Below are positions 53,095-61,555 of a stretch of 64,000 nt of DNA, piece by piece. Source of the stretch: Streptomyces griseoflavus (GTDB taxonomy: Bacteria; Actinomycetota; Actinomycetes; Streptomycetales; Streptomycetaceae); contig NZ_BMUC01000015.1 of NCBI RefSeq assembly GCF_014649995.1, forward strand, positions 131,511-195,510. The letters run 5' to 3'. The notes under the pieces are model-generated. The model did not search any database and was not told the DNA's origin. It saw nothing but the letters and a program-made list of their open reading frames with translations. Each line of letters opens with the position of its first letter. The first letter of the stretch is position 1. A program made the translations under genes and the position numbers.

Positions 53095-55050
53095 TCAGCC
53101 GGCGACGACCGGTTCCGGCTGCCGGGATCGCCGTGAGCCCATCGGCCAGGTCTCGAAGTCGCCGCGGGGGATCTGGAGCAGGTCGTGGGCGATCATGCGG
53201 TGGTCGTGCCGTCGGTCGGTGACGCCGTCCCGGCGGCGGCGAGCCGCGATCTTGTCCGCGTGGTAGGCCTTGACGGCTGCGGGCAGCGGCAGCCTTCCGG
53301 TGTCCAGCCACCGGATCGCCCCGTCGCAGTCCCGTACGGAGGTCGCCTCTCCCCGGTTGAAGACGCTGGGGGCGAAGGGCACATCGAGCAGACCGTCCCG
53401 CACGGCGAGGACCACACCGCGGGCGATCGAGCCGCTCCCGGCTGTGACGACGGCATCCAGCAGCGCGTCCACCTCGCTCTGGAGGACCTCGCACTCCTGG
53501 TCGACGGCGCTTTCCTCGTCCGGCCCGGGCTGCGGGGCCGGCTGGGCGAGCAGGGAGCCGACCATCCGCTGAGCGGCGATGTTCTCCGCGAGGGTGGGGA
53601 TGCGCCGTGCCTCCACCGGTGTCTTGACGATGACCCTGCTGGGACGCAGGCTCCGGGCCAGCAACGCGGACTCCGCGATCAGCCGGCGGGCCGCCGACGC
53701 GTCGGTGGGAAACGCGCCCATGTACTGGTGGAACACCGACGACAGGTGCACACACCGGTGTCCGGCGCCGGTCAGCGCGCGGGCCGCGGTCGCCCTGAGG
53801 ACCCGGGCCGCCGCCAGATCCTGGACACGGTTGCCGTGTTCGCCCAGGCCGAGGCTGAGATGGCGGGCCCCCTGTCCGGCGGCCAGCAGCGCTTCACACA
53901 CGTTGACGGCGATGGCGACCGACGGCGGAACCAGTGTCCCGGTGAGGGGACCGAAGAACTCCCGGTCGATCGCCACTCCGTACTCCTGGGCGTACCGGCC
54001 GACCAGCCGGTCGACGTACTGCCAGTCGCGGACGGACGCCTCCAGGGGGTAGTCCCGGTGGTAGGGCAGGTTGTAGCTGAGGGCGCCGCCCTCGAAGGAG
54101 GTGACTCCGCCGGCGAACGAGATCTCGGCGAGCAGCCGGGGGTCACGCATGCTGTGCCGGGTGCCGAGGGGCAGAGCCGTCTCCAGGGCCAGTCTGCGCA
54201 GTACGGGCACCCCGTGGTTGATCACCGGGAACCCGTTGAGGCCGTTCGCCCCGTCGGCCAGAATCTGTGCGACGTCGGCGAAGCGGCGGGCCCGGGTGAG
54301 GGAGTCGACCTGGTAGGAGAGCACACGGCTGCCGGCGCGCTCCATCCGGGCGAACGCCGCCCGCTGTCCCGCGACGGTGGGTACGCCCACCCGGACCTGA
54401 GCCACGGGCGGTTCGACGCGTCGGTCCACCCGCTGGTGCAGGGCCGGGAATCCGGGCCGACCGGACAGGAAGACCGCGTTGTCGGACAGGTCGGCCGCTT
54501 CACGGCCGGTGGGCCACTCGGCCAGGACCTCGGCCCGGTCCGCCCGCACACGGGCCGGGTCCAGCGGGTCGTCGCCCACCGCGGGCGCCGAGGAGACGAG
54601 ACGGCGGTGGGTCTCGGCCGCCCGGTGGGCCCAGGTGCCGCGGCCACGCGGAGTGCGGCCGCTCATGTCCCGGTGCAGGAGGTCGACGACGACGGCCAGG
54701 TCGACGTACTTCACGAAGACGCGGTGGAAGCCGCGGGCGCGCAGGTGGTCGCTCAGACCGGAGCCGTCGTCGATGGCGAGGTTGCCTCCGATGTACCACA
54801 GCGGGGTGTCACCGTCCCCGGCGTCCGGCTCGAAGTCACGTAAGTAATGCAGACAGTGACCGTCCATCACGGACACCAGGACGGCGTCGGCGTGCCGGGC
54901 GACCCGGCGCACGTCGTCGATGTCGTTCTGGATGCCCATGAAGACGACGTCGTAGCCGCCGGCGGTGAGGGTGTGCCGCAGCAGTGAGAGGCCGACGGTA
55001 TGCGCATCGGCTCCGATGCCGGCCAGCACCAGTGTCGGACGTGCGGTCAT
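53095..55050 (-). CDS. One-piece glutamate mutase (MutS-MutE fusion), 3-methylaspartate supply
   Basis: 651 residues from ATG 55050. Residues 1-135 are the B12-binding MutS part, with the base-off motif DAHTVG (D15, H17, G20) and downstream SVMDGH and WYIGGNL. Residues about 180-640 are the MutE catalytic part (FLSGRPGFPALHQRVD ... NGFPVINHG ... GTRHSMRDPRLLAEIS ... FQYMG-like FHQYMGAFPTD). In clostridia and in friulimicin or vicenistatin clusters the two subunits are separate proteins; here they are one chain. It interconverts L-glutamate and (2S,3S)-3-methylaspartate using adenosylcobalamin. Codon 70 is TTA (54841-54843). The Asp-like A domain at 61556-64000 is the probable consumer. Confidence 0.88.
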   Translation of the reverse strand: MTARPTLVLAGIGADAHTVGLSLLRHTLTAGGYDVVFMGIQNDIDDVRRVARHADAVLVSVMDGHCLHYLRDFEPDAGDGDTPLWYIGGNLAIDDGSGLSDHLRARGFHRVFVKYVDLAVVVDLLHRDMSGRTPRGRGTWAHRAAETHRRLVSSAPAVGDDPLDPARVRADRAEVLAEWPTGREAADLSDNAVFLSGRPGFPALHQRVDRRVEPPVAQVRVGVPTVAGQRAAFARMERAGSRVLSYQVDSLTRARRFADVAQILADGANGLNGFPVINHGVPVLRRLALETALPLGTRHSMRDPRLLAEISFAGGVTSFEGGALSYNLPYHRDYPLEASVRDWQYVDRLVGRYAQEYGVAIDREFFGPLTGTLVPPSVAIAVNVCEALLAAGQGARHLSLGLGEHGNRVQDLAAARVLRATAARALTGAGHRCVHLSSVFHQYMGAFPTDASAARRLIAESALLARSLRPSRVIVKTPVEARRIPTLAENIAAQRMVGSLLAQPAPQPGPDEESAVDQECEVLQSEVDALLDAVVTAGSGSIARGVVLAVRDGLLDVPFAPSVFNRGEATSVRDCDGAIRWLDTGRLPLPAAVKAYHADKIAARRRRDGVTDRRHDHRMIAHDLLQIPRGDFETWPMGSRRSRQPEPVVAG

Positions 55051-55088
55051 GGAGCTCTGCCTTTCCGGGCGGGGGCGGGTCGGGACGG

Positions 55089-55934
55089 TCAGCGCAGCGG
55101 GGGCCCCTGGTCGATCCAGCGGCGCAGCTCGGCGGGATCGCGGCGCCAGGGGTCGAACGCCTCCAGCCACCAGGTCCCGCCCTGCTCCTGGACAGCGCGC
55201 AGCCGTTCCGCCGCCTCGTCGGGCCGGTCGGCGGGCAGCGTGCCGGGGACGGCGACCTGGAAGCCGTCGGGGCGTTCCAGCGGGGGCAGGGCGCGCAGGG
55301 TGTGGGCGAGTTCGGCGGGCGTGGGTCCGCGCAGGGCTCCGGTGGGTTCGCGGACCATGAGGATCACGCCGTCGTGCCGGGCCGCGCGGGCCAGCGGCCG
55401 GGCGTGCCCGTGGGTCGCGGCGGTCCACACGGGAATCGGATGCCGGGGGGCGGGCAGGAAGCGGACCTTGTCGAGGTGGTGGTGGGTTCCGTCGTGACTG
55501 TGTTCCTCGCCGGTCCACAGGGCACGGAGCACGGCGAGACCTTCGTCGAGGCGCTCGGCACGTGCGCGGGCGCCGGCCGGTTCACCGAAGGCGGTGAACT
55601 CTCCGCGGGCGTCGGCGCCCAGGCCGACGCCGAGGACGAGTCGCCCGCCGGAGAGTTCGTCCAGGGTGACGGTCTCGCGGGCGACCTTCGCCGGTCGGCG
55701 TCGGGCGAGCGGCGTGACGAGCGGGCCCGCGATCAGCGTCCGGGTGCGGGCCAGGATCGCGGTGAGCGCCGTCCAGGTGTCACAGGCCGGCAGTGCGGTC
55801 GGCGTCTCCAGCAGCAGGTGGTCCCAGACGAAGAACCCGTCCCAGCCGGATGCCTCGGCGGCGACGGCGTATGCGGCCAGGCGGCGCGGGTCGGCGTAGT
55901 GGCCGACGTTCGGGACGTACAGGCCCTGTTTCAC
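55089..55934 (-). CDS. LLM-class flavin oxidoreductase (possibly F420-dependent)
   Basis: 281 residues from GTG 55934, which overlaps the Rieske stop by four bases (GTGA). The luciferase-like fold shows in GWDGFFVWDHLLLETP, LTAILARTRTLIAGPLVTPLARRRPAKVARE, and LDELSGGRLVLGVGLGAD. These are typical of the branch that includes F420-dependent enzymes. It could oxidise or reduce a peptide intermediate or an amino-acid side chain. Coupling to the Rieske gene suggests consecutive redox steps on the same substrate. Cofactor choice (FMN or F420) cannot be settled by eye. Confidence 0.87.
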   Translation of the reverse strand: MKQGLYVPNVGHYADPRRLAAYAVAAEASGWDGFFVWDHLLLETPTALPACDTWTALTAILARTRTLIAGPLVTPLARRRPAKVARETVTLDELSGGRLVLGVGLGADARGEFTAFGEPAGARARAERLDEGLAVLRALWTGEEHSHDGTHHHLDKVRFLPAPRHPIPVWTAATHGHARPLARAARHDGVILMVREPTGALRGPTPAELAHTLRALPPLERPDGFQVAVPGTLPADRPDEAAERLRAVQEQGGTWWLEAFDPWRRDPAELRRWIDQGPPLR

Positions 55935-57175
55935 CGGGCTTGCCGCCCGGCGGTCGTACCGGCGGTGGCCGCCGTCCGAAGGGCTCCGGGATACGCCGAG
56001 GGGGTGGGCCACGGGGCGCTGGGCGACCGGCCCGAGCGGTAGAGGAAGGCCATGGTGGCCAGGAAGCGGCCGAGCCCCTCCTCCTCGGGGGCGAGGGGGC
56101 CCGGGGTGAAGCCGGGCCGGGTGATGCCGCGCTGGACGGACTCGCACGCCTGCCAGTCCTGGCGGTTGGTGACGTCCCAGAACTCCGCCGCGTACCCGGG
56201 GTCGGTTCCCAGGTCGAGCAGGGCGCGGGGGAAGAGGACCTCGCACACGACCCGGGTACGGTCGGCGGCCAGGGGCTGGATCCGGTGGACGACGAGGTAG
56301 TCGTGCATGGCGGTGATGAACAGGCCCGGGAGCAGGGCGTGGTAGCAGACCTGGCGGGCACGTTCCTCGTCGAGCCCGGGGAACCTCCAGTCGGGGCCCC
56401 GGCCGTCCAGGGACATGCTCACGGCGTCGTTGTCGAGGTCGAGGTAACCGCCGAGCCACAGTCCCCGGTCCTCGAAGTCCAGGCCGTGGGTGGTGCGCTG
56501 GACCTTGGAGAGTTCGGGGTGCGTGCTGGGGCAGTGGTAGCACTCCAGATAGTTCTCGACCAGGAGCTTCCAGTTGGCGGAGACCTCGTACTCGTGCTCC
56601 GCGGTGCGGATCAGGCCGGCGGGCTCGTAGGCCTCGAGAAGGGGCCCGAGATTGCCCGCGGTGGCCGCCAGTGACGGGGCGTCGCCGGACAGGTTGACGA
56701 ACAGGAAGCCGTGCCACTCCTCGCTGCGCACCGGGGTCAGGCCCATACCGACGGGGTCGCGCTCGGCGAGGTCCCCGAACCGCGGGGCGGCGCGCAGGGT
56801 TCCGTCGAGACGGTAGACCCAGGCGTGGTAGGCGCACCAGACGGTGGAACGCCGCACCGCGCAGCCGCTCCGGACGAGTTCGTGACCACGGTGACGGCAC
56901 GCGTTGACGAAGACGCCGACGGTTTCGGTGTCACGGACCACGAGCACGCCCTCCCCCGCCACCGTCAGGGCCCGTTGGGCGCCGCGCTCGGCGACCTGGT
57001 CGGTGCGGCCGAGGCAGACCCAGCCACGGCGCTGCAGGAGTTCCTGCTCGAAGGCGTGGACCTCGGCGGAGGTGTACGCCTCGGCGGGCAGTCCGGCGGC
57101 TTCGGGGCGGGCGGTCAGGATGCGGTCGAGTGCGTCAGCGGGCAGTTGCGGCCCGCGGATGGGTGGCTCGCGCAT
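55931..57175 (-). CDS. Rieske non-heme iron oxygenase, alpha-subunit type
   Basis: 414 residues from ATG 57175 (GGAGGGGAC directly upstream). The Rieske 2Fe-2S motif is CRH followed by CAYH (NACRHRGHE ... VWCAYHAWVY) near residues 85-110. The mononuclear iron site is in NYLECYHCPSTHPEL (two His), with an Asp expected near FWDVTNRQDW. Family role: O2-dependent hydroxylation. A Rieske oxygenase (VioQ) hydroxylates capreomycidine in viomycin biosynthesis. That pathway's other enzymes are not in this window, so the substrate here is open. No ferredoxin or reductase gene lies next to it. Confidence 0.9.
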   Translation of the reverse strand: MREPPIRGPQLPADALDRILTARPEAAGLPAEAYTSAEVHAFEQELLQRRGWVCLGRTDQVAERGAQRALTVAGEGVLVVRDTETVGVFVNACRHRGHELVRSGCAVRRSTVWCAYHAWVYRLDGTLRAAPRFGDLAERDPVGMGLTPVRSEEWHGFLFVNLSGDAPSLAATAGNLGPLLEAYEPAGLIRTAEHEYEVSANWKLLVENYLECYHCPSTHPELSKVQRTTHGLDFEDRGLWLGGYLDLDNDAVSMSLDGRGPDWRFPGLDEERARQVCYHALLPGLFITAMHDYLVVHRIQPLAADRTRVVCEVLFPRALLDLGTDPGYAAEFWDVTNRQDWQACESVQRGITRPGFTPGPLAPEEEGLGRFLATMAFLYRSGRSPSAPWPTPSAYPGALRTAATAGTTAGRQAR

Positions 57176-57385
57176 GTCCCCTCCGGTGGTGTGGACGTGC
57201 TCCGAATCTAAGGAGAGCGGGAAACCGGTCGCTTCGGCTCCGCGGCCGGTTCGTGCGCACACCTTCGGCCGATCGGTCCTCATCCTTCCGTCCGGCCCGC
57301 GCGGCGGCCTCCACGGATCCGGCCCTGCGCGGTGGCCACGGCTGGGCCGGGGCCCGGGAGAGGCCCACCCGGCGAGGCGGGGGAC

Positions 57386-58690
57386 TCAGCCACTCCGGTC
57401 GGTGGCGGAGGCCCCGGCGTTCACATCCGGGTTCACGTCCTGGACGCCGGGCCCGTCCCCGGCGTCCCGCGAGGGGCCGGGGGTGCGGGGCGCCACGAGC
57501 AGGGCGAGCGCGAGCAGCCCCGCGCAGAGGCCTCCACACCACACGAGTACCGTTCCGGCGCCGAGGTTCTCGGCGACCGTGCCGGACAGTGCGGTGGACA
57601 GGGGAACCAGGCTGAGCGACAGGAACCAGTCCAGGGAGGAGATCCTGCCGATCAACCGGCCCGGCACGCGCCGCTGCATGACGGTGATCCACACGACGTT
57701 GCCGTACTCGCCCGCCGCGCCCGCCAACGCGTAGAGGATCATCGCGAGCGGCAGGAGGTCGATGAGACCGAGCGCGCCGAGGCTGAGGCCGGCGCACACG
57801 AACGCGCCGTAGAGCCGGCGCAGGGCTTGGTCGTTGTCGTCCGGAACGACGCGGGCGATCCCCAGTGCGGCGACTCCCCCGCCCAGTCCGTAGGCGGCCA
57901 GCATGAGGCCGAGGGTGGTCGCCGAGCCCTGGAACTCCGACTCCACCAGGGTCGGTACGAGGGTGACGGCCGGGCCCGCGATCAGGAGATTGACGGCCGC
58001 GAAGCAGAGCAGCAGGCTCAGCAGCCAGGGGGTCGCGCGCACGTAGCGCAGGCCCGCGGTGAGCGCACCGCCGAGTTCGCGCGCCGCGACGCGGTCACCG
58101 ACGGGCGCGGACGGCAGACGGAAGAGCACCAGGCCGGACAGCGCGTACACGACGGCGATGGCGCTGAACGCCGGCCAGGCACCGGCCAGTCCGACGAGGA
58201 GGCCGCCCGCGGCCGGGCCGACGAACTGCAGGCCGAGCAGTCGGCCGACGACGATCAGCGCGTTGGCGGCCGGCAGTTGGGCGGCGGGCACGGACTCCGG
58301 CACCGCGGCGTTCAGGGCGGGGAAGAAGGGCGCGCCGGCCGCGCCCGCCACCGCGCCGAGCACCGCCAGCTGCCAGACGGGCGCGTCACCCAGCGCGGTC
58401 AGCACCGCGAGCACGGCGACGGCCACGCCCTGGGCCAGGCCGGTGGCTCCGAGGACCACGCTGTGGCGGAACCGGTCGGCGAGGACCCCGCCGAGGACCA
58501 CCAGGACCAATCGGGGTACGAGGCGTGCGGTCACCACGGTCGACACCCCGACCGCGCCGCCCTGTTGCAGGGCGAGCCAGATCAGCGCGGTGGTGAAGGC
58601 CCCGTCGGCGAGCAGTGCGCAGAGCTGGCCGCCCCACAGCCGCCGGAAACCGGAGCCGGTCAGCGGGGCGAGGGCGGTGGGACCCTTCAT
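57386..58690 (-). CDS. MFS exporter of the NRPS cluster
   Basis: 434 residues from ATG 58690 (AAGGAGTTGCG upstream), about 12 membrane spans. It opens with MKGPTALAPLTGSGFRRLWGG-type sequence and has a motif-A loop GGVLADRFRHSVVLG near residue 65. It belongs to the drug-efflux branch and probably exports the peptide and gives self-resistance. Its place among the biosynthetic genes is similar to the permease of tuberactinomycin clusters. The 210 bases downstream, before the Rieske gene, are non-coding. Confidence 0.88.
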   Translation of the reverse strand: MKGPTALAPLTGSGFRRLWGGQLCALLADGAFTTALIWLALQQGGAVGVSTVVTARLVPRLVLVVLGGVLADRFRHSVVLGATGLAQGVAVAVLAVLTALGDAPVWQLAVLGAVAGAAGAPFFPALNAAVPESVPAAQLPAANALIVVGRLLGLQFVGPAAGGLLVGLAGAWPAFSAIAVVYALSGLVLFRLPSAPVGDRVAARELGGALTAGLRYVRATPWLLSLLLCFAAVNLLIAGPAVTLVPTLVESEFQGSATTLGLMLAAYGLGGGVAALGIARVVPDDNDQALRRLYGAFVCAGLSLGALGLIDLLPLAMILYALAGAAGEYGNVVWITVMQRRVPGRLIGRISSLDWFLSLSLVPLSTALSGTVAENLGAGTVLVWCGGLCAGLLALALLVAPRTPGPSRDAGDGPGVQDVNPDVNAGASATDRSG

Positions 58691-58847
58691 CGCAACTCCT
58701 TCGCGGGCGGTGAGGCGGTCGGGGTGGCCCGGTGGCGCGGCCCTGGGACCAGGGGTCGGACAGTCGGCGCTGTGTCCCGGCTACCCCCGCTGCCGGGGCA
58801 GGAATCAGCGAAGTGGCCCGCCGGCGCGACGCCGAGCCGGCCGGGCG

Positions 58848-59540
58848 TCAGTCGTCCGCCGGCCAGCGGCGCACGCGCAGGGCGGCCGGCCGAGGACCGT
58901 CGACGGCGACCGCGCACACGCAGGCGCCCGGCAGCAGCGCCGAGGTCAGCCACAGCGCGCGCCCGTCGGGGAACGGGGCGGCGACCCACCGGCCGTGGGG
59001 CGGCGGGGGGCAGGGCGGGTGCACCGTGGTGGGGTCGACGGCCAGTCCGTGGCCGGTGGCTTTCGTCAGGGACTCCTTGGCACACCAGGACCAGGCGGCG
59101 AGGCGCACGTCCAGGGCTCCTCGGGCCGGGAATCCGGCCCTCTCCCGCTCGCTGAACACCGTCTCCGCCGCGGAGAGCAGGGCGCGGCCGCTGGAGACCG
59201 GCTCGGTGTCCACGCCGACGGGACGGCGGGCCACGGCCACGACGGTGCGGCCCTCGATGTGGGAGAGGTTGAAGGTGATGTCCCCTGCCCGCAGGCGGGG
59301 GCGTCCGTGAGTGGGGTGTCCGCAGTGCTCGCACCGTCCGTGGATCTCGTCCGGGTCAGGTGTCCGGCGCAGGTAGCGGCCCAGCACGGCGCGCACCGTG
59401 CGGTCCTGCCGCGCGGGTGTCCGGGGGGCGGTGTCCGGTCGCCGGGCGGTGGGGAACCACCACACGTCGACGTCGTCGGACGCCAGGCCGTGCGGACGCG
59501 GGGCCGACGGCCGTGCGGGCGAGCGGACGGCCGGGCTCAC
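58848..59540 (-). CDS. Sfp-type 4'-phosphopantetheinyl transferase
   Basis: 230 residues from GTG 59540, overlapping the SbnA stop by four bases (GTGA). Motifs: NLSHIEG, the magnesium-binding GVDTEPV, and WSWCAKESLTKATGHGL, the WxxKExxxK signature that binds CoA. An N-terminal cysteine pair (CEHCGHP) is also seen. It would convert the carrier domains of the cluster's NRPS proteins to the active pantetheinylated form. A cluster-encoded PPTase of this type is common next to stand-alone A-T proteins. Confidence 0.92.
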   Translation of the reverse strand: MSPAVRSPARPSAPRPHGLASDDVDVWWFPTARRPDTAPRTPARQDRTVRAVLGRYLRRTPDPDEIHGRCEHCGHPTHGRPRLRAGDITFNLSHIEGRTVVAVARRPVGVDTEPVSSGRALLSAAETVFSERERAGFPARGALDVRLAAWSWCAKESLTKATGHGLAVDPTTVHPPCPPPPHGRWVAAPFPDGRALWLTSALLPGACVCAVAVDGPRPAALRVRRWPADD

Positions 59541-60523
59541 GGCTCGGCTCCCACGGCCGGGTCGTACACCAGGTCGATGTACCGCTCGCCCCGGTCCGGG
59601 AACACCGTGAGCACACGGCTGCCGGCCGGCAGATCGCCGGCGATGGCGTGAATGGCGCTGACGACCGCGCCCGAGGAAGCGCCGGCGAGGATGCCTTCGG
59701 TGTGCAGCAGGTCGCGGCAGCCGGAGACCGCGTCCTGCTCCTGTACGTAGCGGACCTCGTCGATCTCCTCGCGGCACAGGAGTTCGGGGGTGCGGCTCGA
59801 ACCGAGCCCGGGCAGGCGCCGCGGCCCGGGGGCGCCGCCGAAGATGACGGACCCCTTCGCGTCCACGGCCACGGTGTGCAGCGCGGGCCACCGCTCGCGC
59901 AGGCGCCGGGAGATGCCCAGCAGGGTCGCGGTCGTGCTGACGGCGACCACGAGCGTGTCCACGGGCCCGTCGATCTGCCGGACGATCTCGTGGGCCGTGC
60001 TGTCGTAATGGGCCCTCCAGCACAGTTCGTTGGCGTACTGGTTGACGCACACCGATCCGGGGACCTCGTCCAGGACCTCGCGCACCCGCTCCAGCCGGGA
60101 ATGCAGGTAGCCGTCGTTCACATCGGGTTCGTCCACCATCTCGACCCGGGCTCCGAGACCTCGCAGGATGGCGAGGTTGGGGCCGCAGGTGTTGGGGTCG
60201 ACCACACAGGTGACGGTGAGGTCGTAGAGCGGGGCGAGCGCCGCCAGGGCGATGGCGAAGTTTCCCGAGGAACTCTCCACCAGGTGACCGCCCTTGACGA
60301 TCTTCCCGTCGGCGAGCCAGCGCTCGATGACGTACCGGGCCACACGGTCCTTGGTGCTGCCGAACGGGTTGAGGAACTCCAGCTTGGCGAAGACCGTGAC
60401 CGGCAGGTCGTGGAAGAGTCTGTCCAGTTCCACCACGGGTGTGTCACCCACGGTGTCCGCCATCGAGTGACGGGTGGTGGCTGTCGCGGGGGACCGGCTT
60501 CCGCCGGCGAGGGGGGTACGCAC
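59537..60523 (-). CDS. sbnA: SbnA-like PLP enzyme for 2,3-diaminopropionate (cysteine synthase family)
   Basis: 328 residues if started at GTG 60523, which has GGGAG about seven bases upstream in the end of the carbamoyltransferase gene. ATG 60463 gives 308 residues starting MADTVGDTPVVEL but lacks a ribosome site. The PLP lysine is in NPFGSTKDRVA and the phosphate loop in ESSSGNFAIALAA, both typical of the fold-type II family. Known for SbnA: O-phosphoserine plus L-glutamate gives N-(2-amino-2-carboxyethyl)-L-glutamate, the substrate of SbnB. The two genes together predict L-2,3-diaminopropionate as a building block, as with vioB and vioK. Confidence 0.9.
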   Translation of the reverse strand: MRTPLAGGSRSPATATTRHSMADTVGDTPVVELDRLFHDLPVTVFAKLEFLNPFGSTKDRVARYVIERWLADGKIVKGGHLVESSSGNFAIALAALAPLYDLTVTCVVDPNTCGPNLAILRGLGARVEMVDEPDVNDGYLHSRLERVREVLDEVPGSVCVNQYANELCWRAHYDSTAHEIVRQIDGPVDTLVVAVSTTATLLGISRRLRERWPALHTVAVDAKGSVIFGGAPGPRRLPGLGSSRTPELLCREEIDEVRYVQEQDAVSGCRDLLHTEGILAGASSGAVVSAIHAIAGDLPAGSRVLTVFPDRGERYIDLVYDPAVGAEP

Positions 60524-60525
60524 GC

Positions 60526-61521
60526 TCACGCTCCCAGCATCAGGTCGAGCAACGCCATGCGGACCGGCACGCCGTTGCGCGCCTCGGCCCAGTAGCCGTT
60601 GAAGGAGGTGTCGTCCAGGTCGGTGCAGAGTTCGTCCTGGCGCGGGAGCGAATGCAGCACCCGCAGATGCGGTCCGGCGTGGTTCTCCAGCAGCGCCCGG
60701 TCGACCCGGAAGGCGTCCGGTGTGGCGGGCTTGTGTGCCGGAGCCGCCGAGCGGCCCACGGTGTAGTCGGGCTGCACGACCGGTTCCATGTAGACGAAGT
60801 CGGCGTCGCGGACCGCCGCGGCCAGGGAAGCGGCCCGCTCGACGCGGGCGGCTCCCGCGCTCACCTCGTCGATCAGGACCGGGTCCGGCGTCATGCCGGG
60901 CCCCGGGAACAGCAGGAGCCTGCAGTCGTAGTGGCGCAGCGCCAGCAGGACCGAACGCATGGTGCGCATCCTGAGGTCTCCGGTGAGCACGATCGTCGCG
61001 CCGTCCAGACCGCCGCGGAACCGGCGCATCGTGTAGAGGTCCGTCATGGCCTGTGTGGGGTGTTCCCCCCACCCGTCACCTGCGTTGATCACCGGCACTC
61101 CCGCTGTGGAGGCGAAGCGCCTCGGTGCGCCGGTCTGCGGGTGGCGTACGACGACGACATCGCCGTATCCGCCGAGCATCCGGGCGATGTCCTCGGGACT
61201 CTCGCCGAAGAAGTCGCCGGCCCGGGTGACGCCGGCGTCGGCGAATCCCGTGCAGGTCCCGCCCATGCGCAGCATCGCCGCTTCGTGCGCGAGCCGGGTG
61301 CGGGTGCTGCTCTGGTAGAAGGCGCTGACCAGGACCCGGCCGGCGAGCCGGGTGCGGGCGGTGGTGCTCGCCCGGATCGTGTCGGTGTGGTGGAAGAGGT
61401 CCTGCAGATCCTCCCGTCCGTACTGCCGCATGGACAGGACGTCGGCGCGGTGCCACGGGTCGTGGCCGGGCCGGGGTGACAGGTGGGGGTGAGGGGCGGT
61501 GCGGGTGGGCGTCGTGGTCAT
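60526..61521 (-). CDS. Aspartate/ornithine carbamoyltransferase-like enzyme of the cluster
   Basis: 331 residues from ATG 61521 (GGGAGGAACCG upstream). The carbamoyl-phosphate motif SSTRTR (S72-R76) is intact, HPTQAMTDLYTM follows near residue 150, and the C-terminal motif is HSLPRQDEL, nearer to the HPLPR of aspartate transcarbamoylases than to the HCLP of ornithine ones. Both domains are of normal length. In tuberactinomycin clusters the homologue VioL is assigned carbamoylation of a diaminopropionate residue to a ureido group. Here it sits directly upstream of SbnA, so the same role is likely. Confidence 0.9.
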   Translation of the reverse strand: MTTTPTRTAPHPHLSPRPGHDPWHRADVLSMRQYGREDLQDLFHHTDTIRASTTARTRLAGRVLVSAFYQSSTRTRLAHEAAMLRMGGTCTGFADAGVTRAGDFFGESPEDIARMLGGYGDVVVVRHPQTGAPRRFASTAGVPVINAGDGWGEHPTQAMTDLYTMRRFRGGLDGATIVLTGDLRMRTMRSVLLALRHYDCRLLLFPGPGMTPDPVLIDEVSAGAARVERAASLAAAVRDADFVYMEPVVQPDYTVGRSAAPAHKPATPDAFRVDRALLENHAGPHLRVLHSLPRQDELCTDLDDTSFNGYWAEARNGVPVRMALLDLMLGA

Positions 61522-61555
61522 CGGTTCCTCCCTGAGGCCCTGGGTTGCCGGCCGG

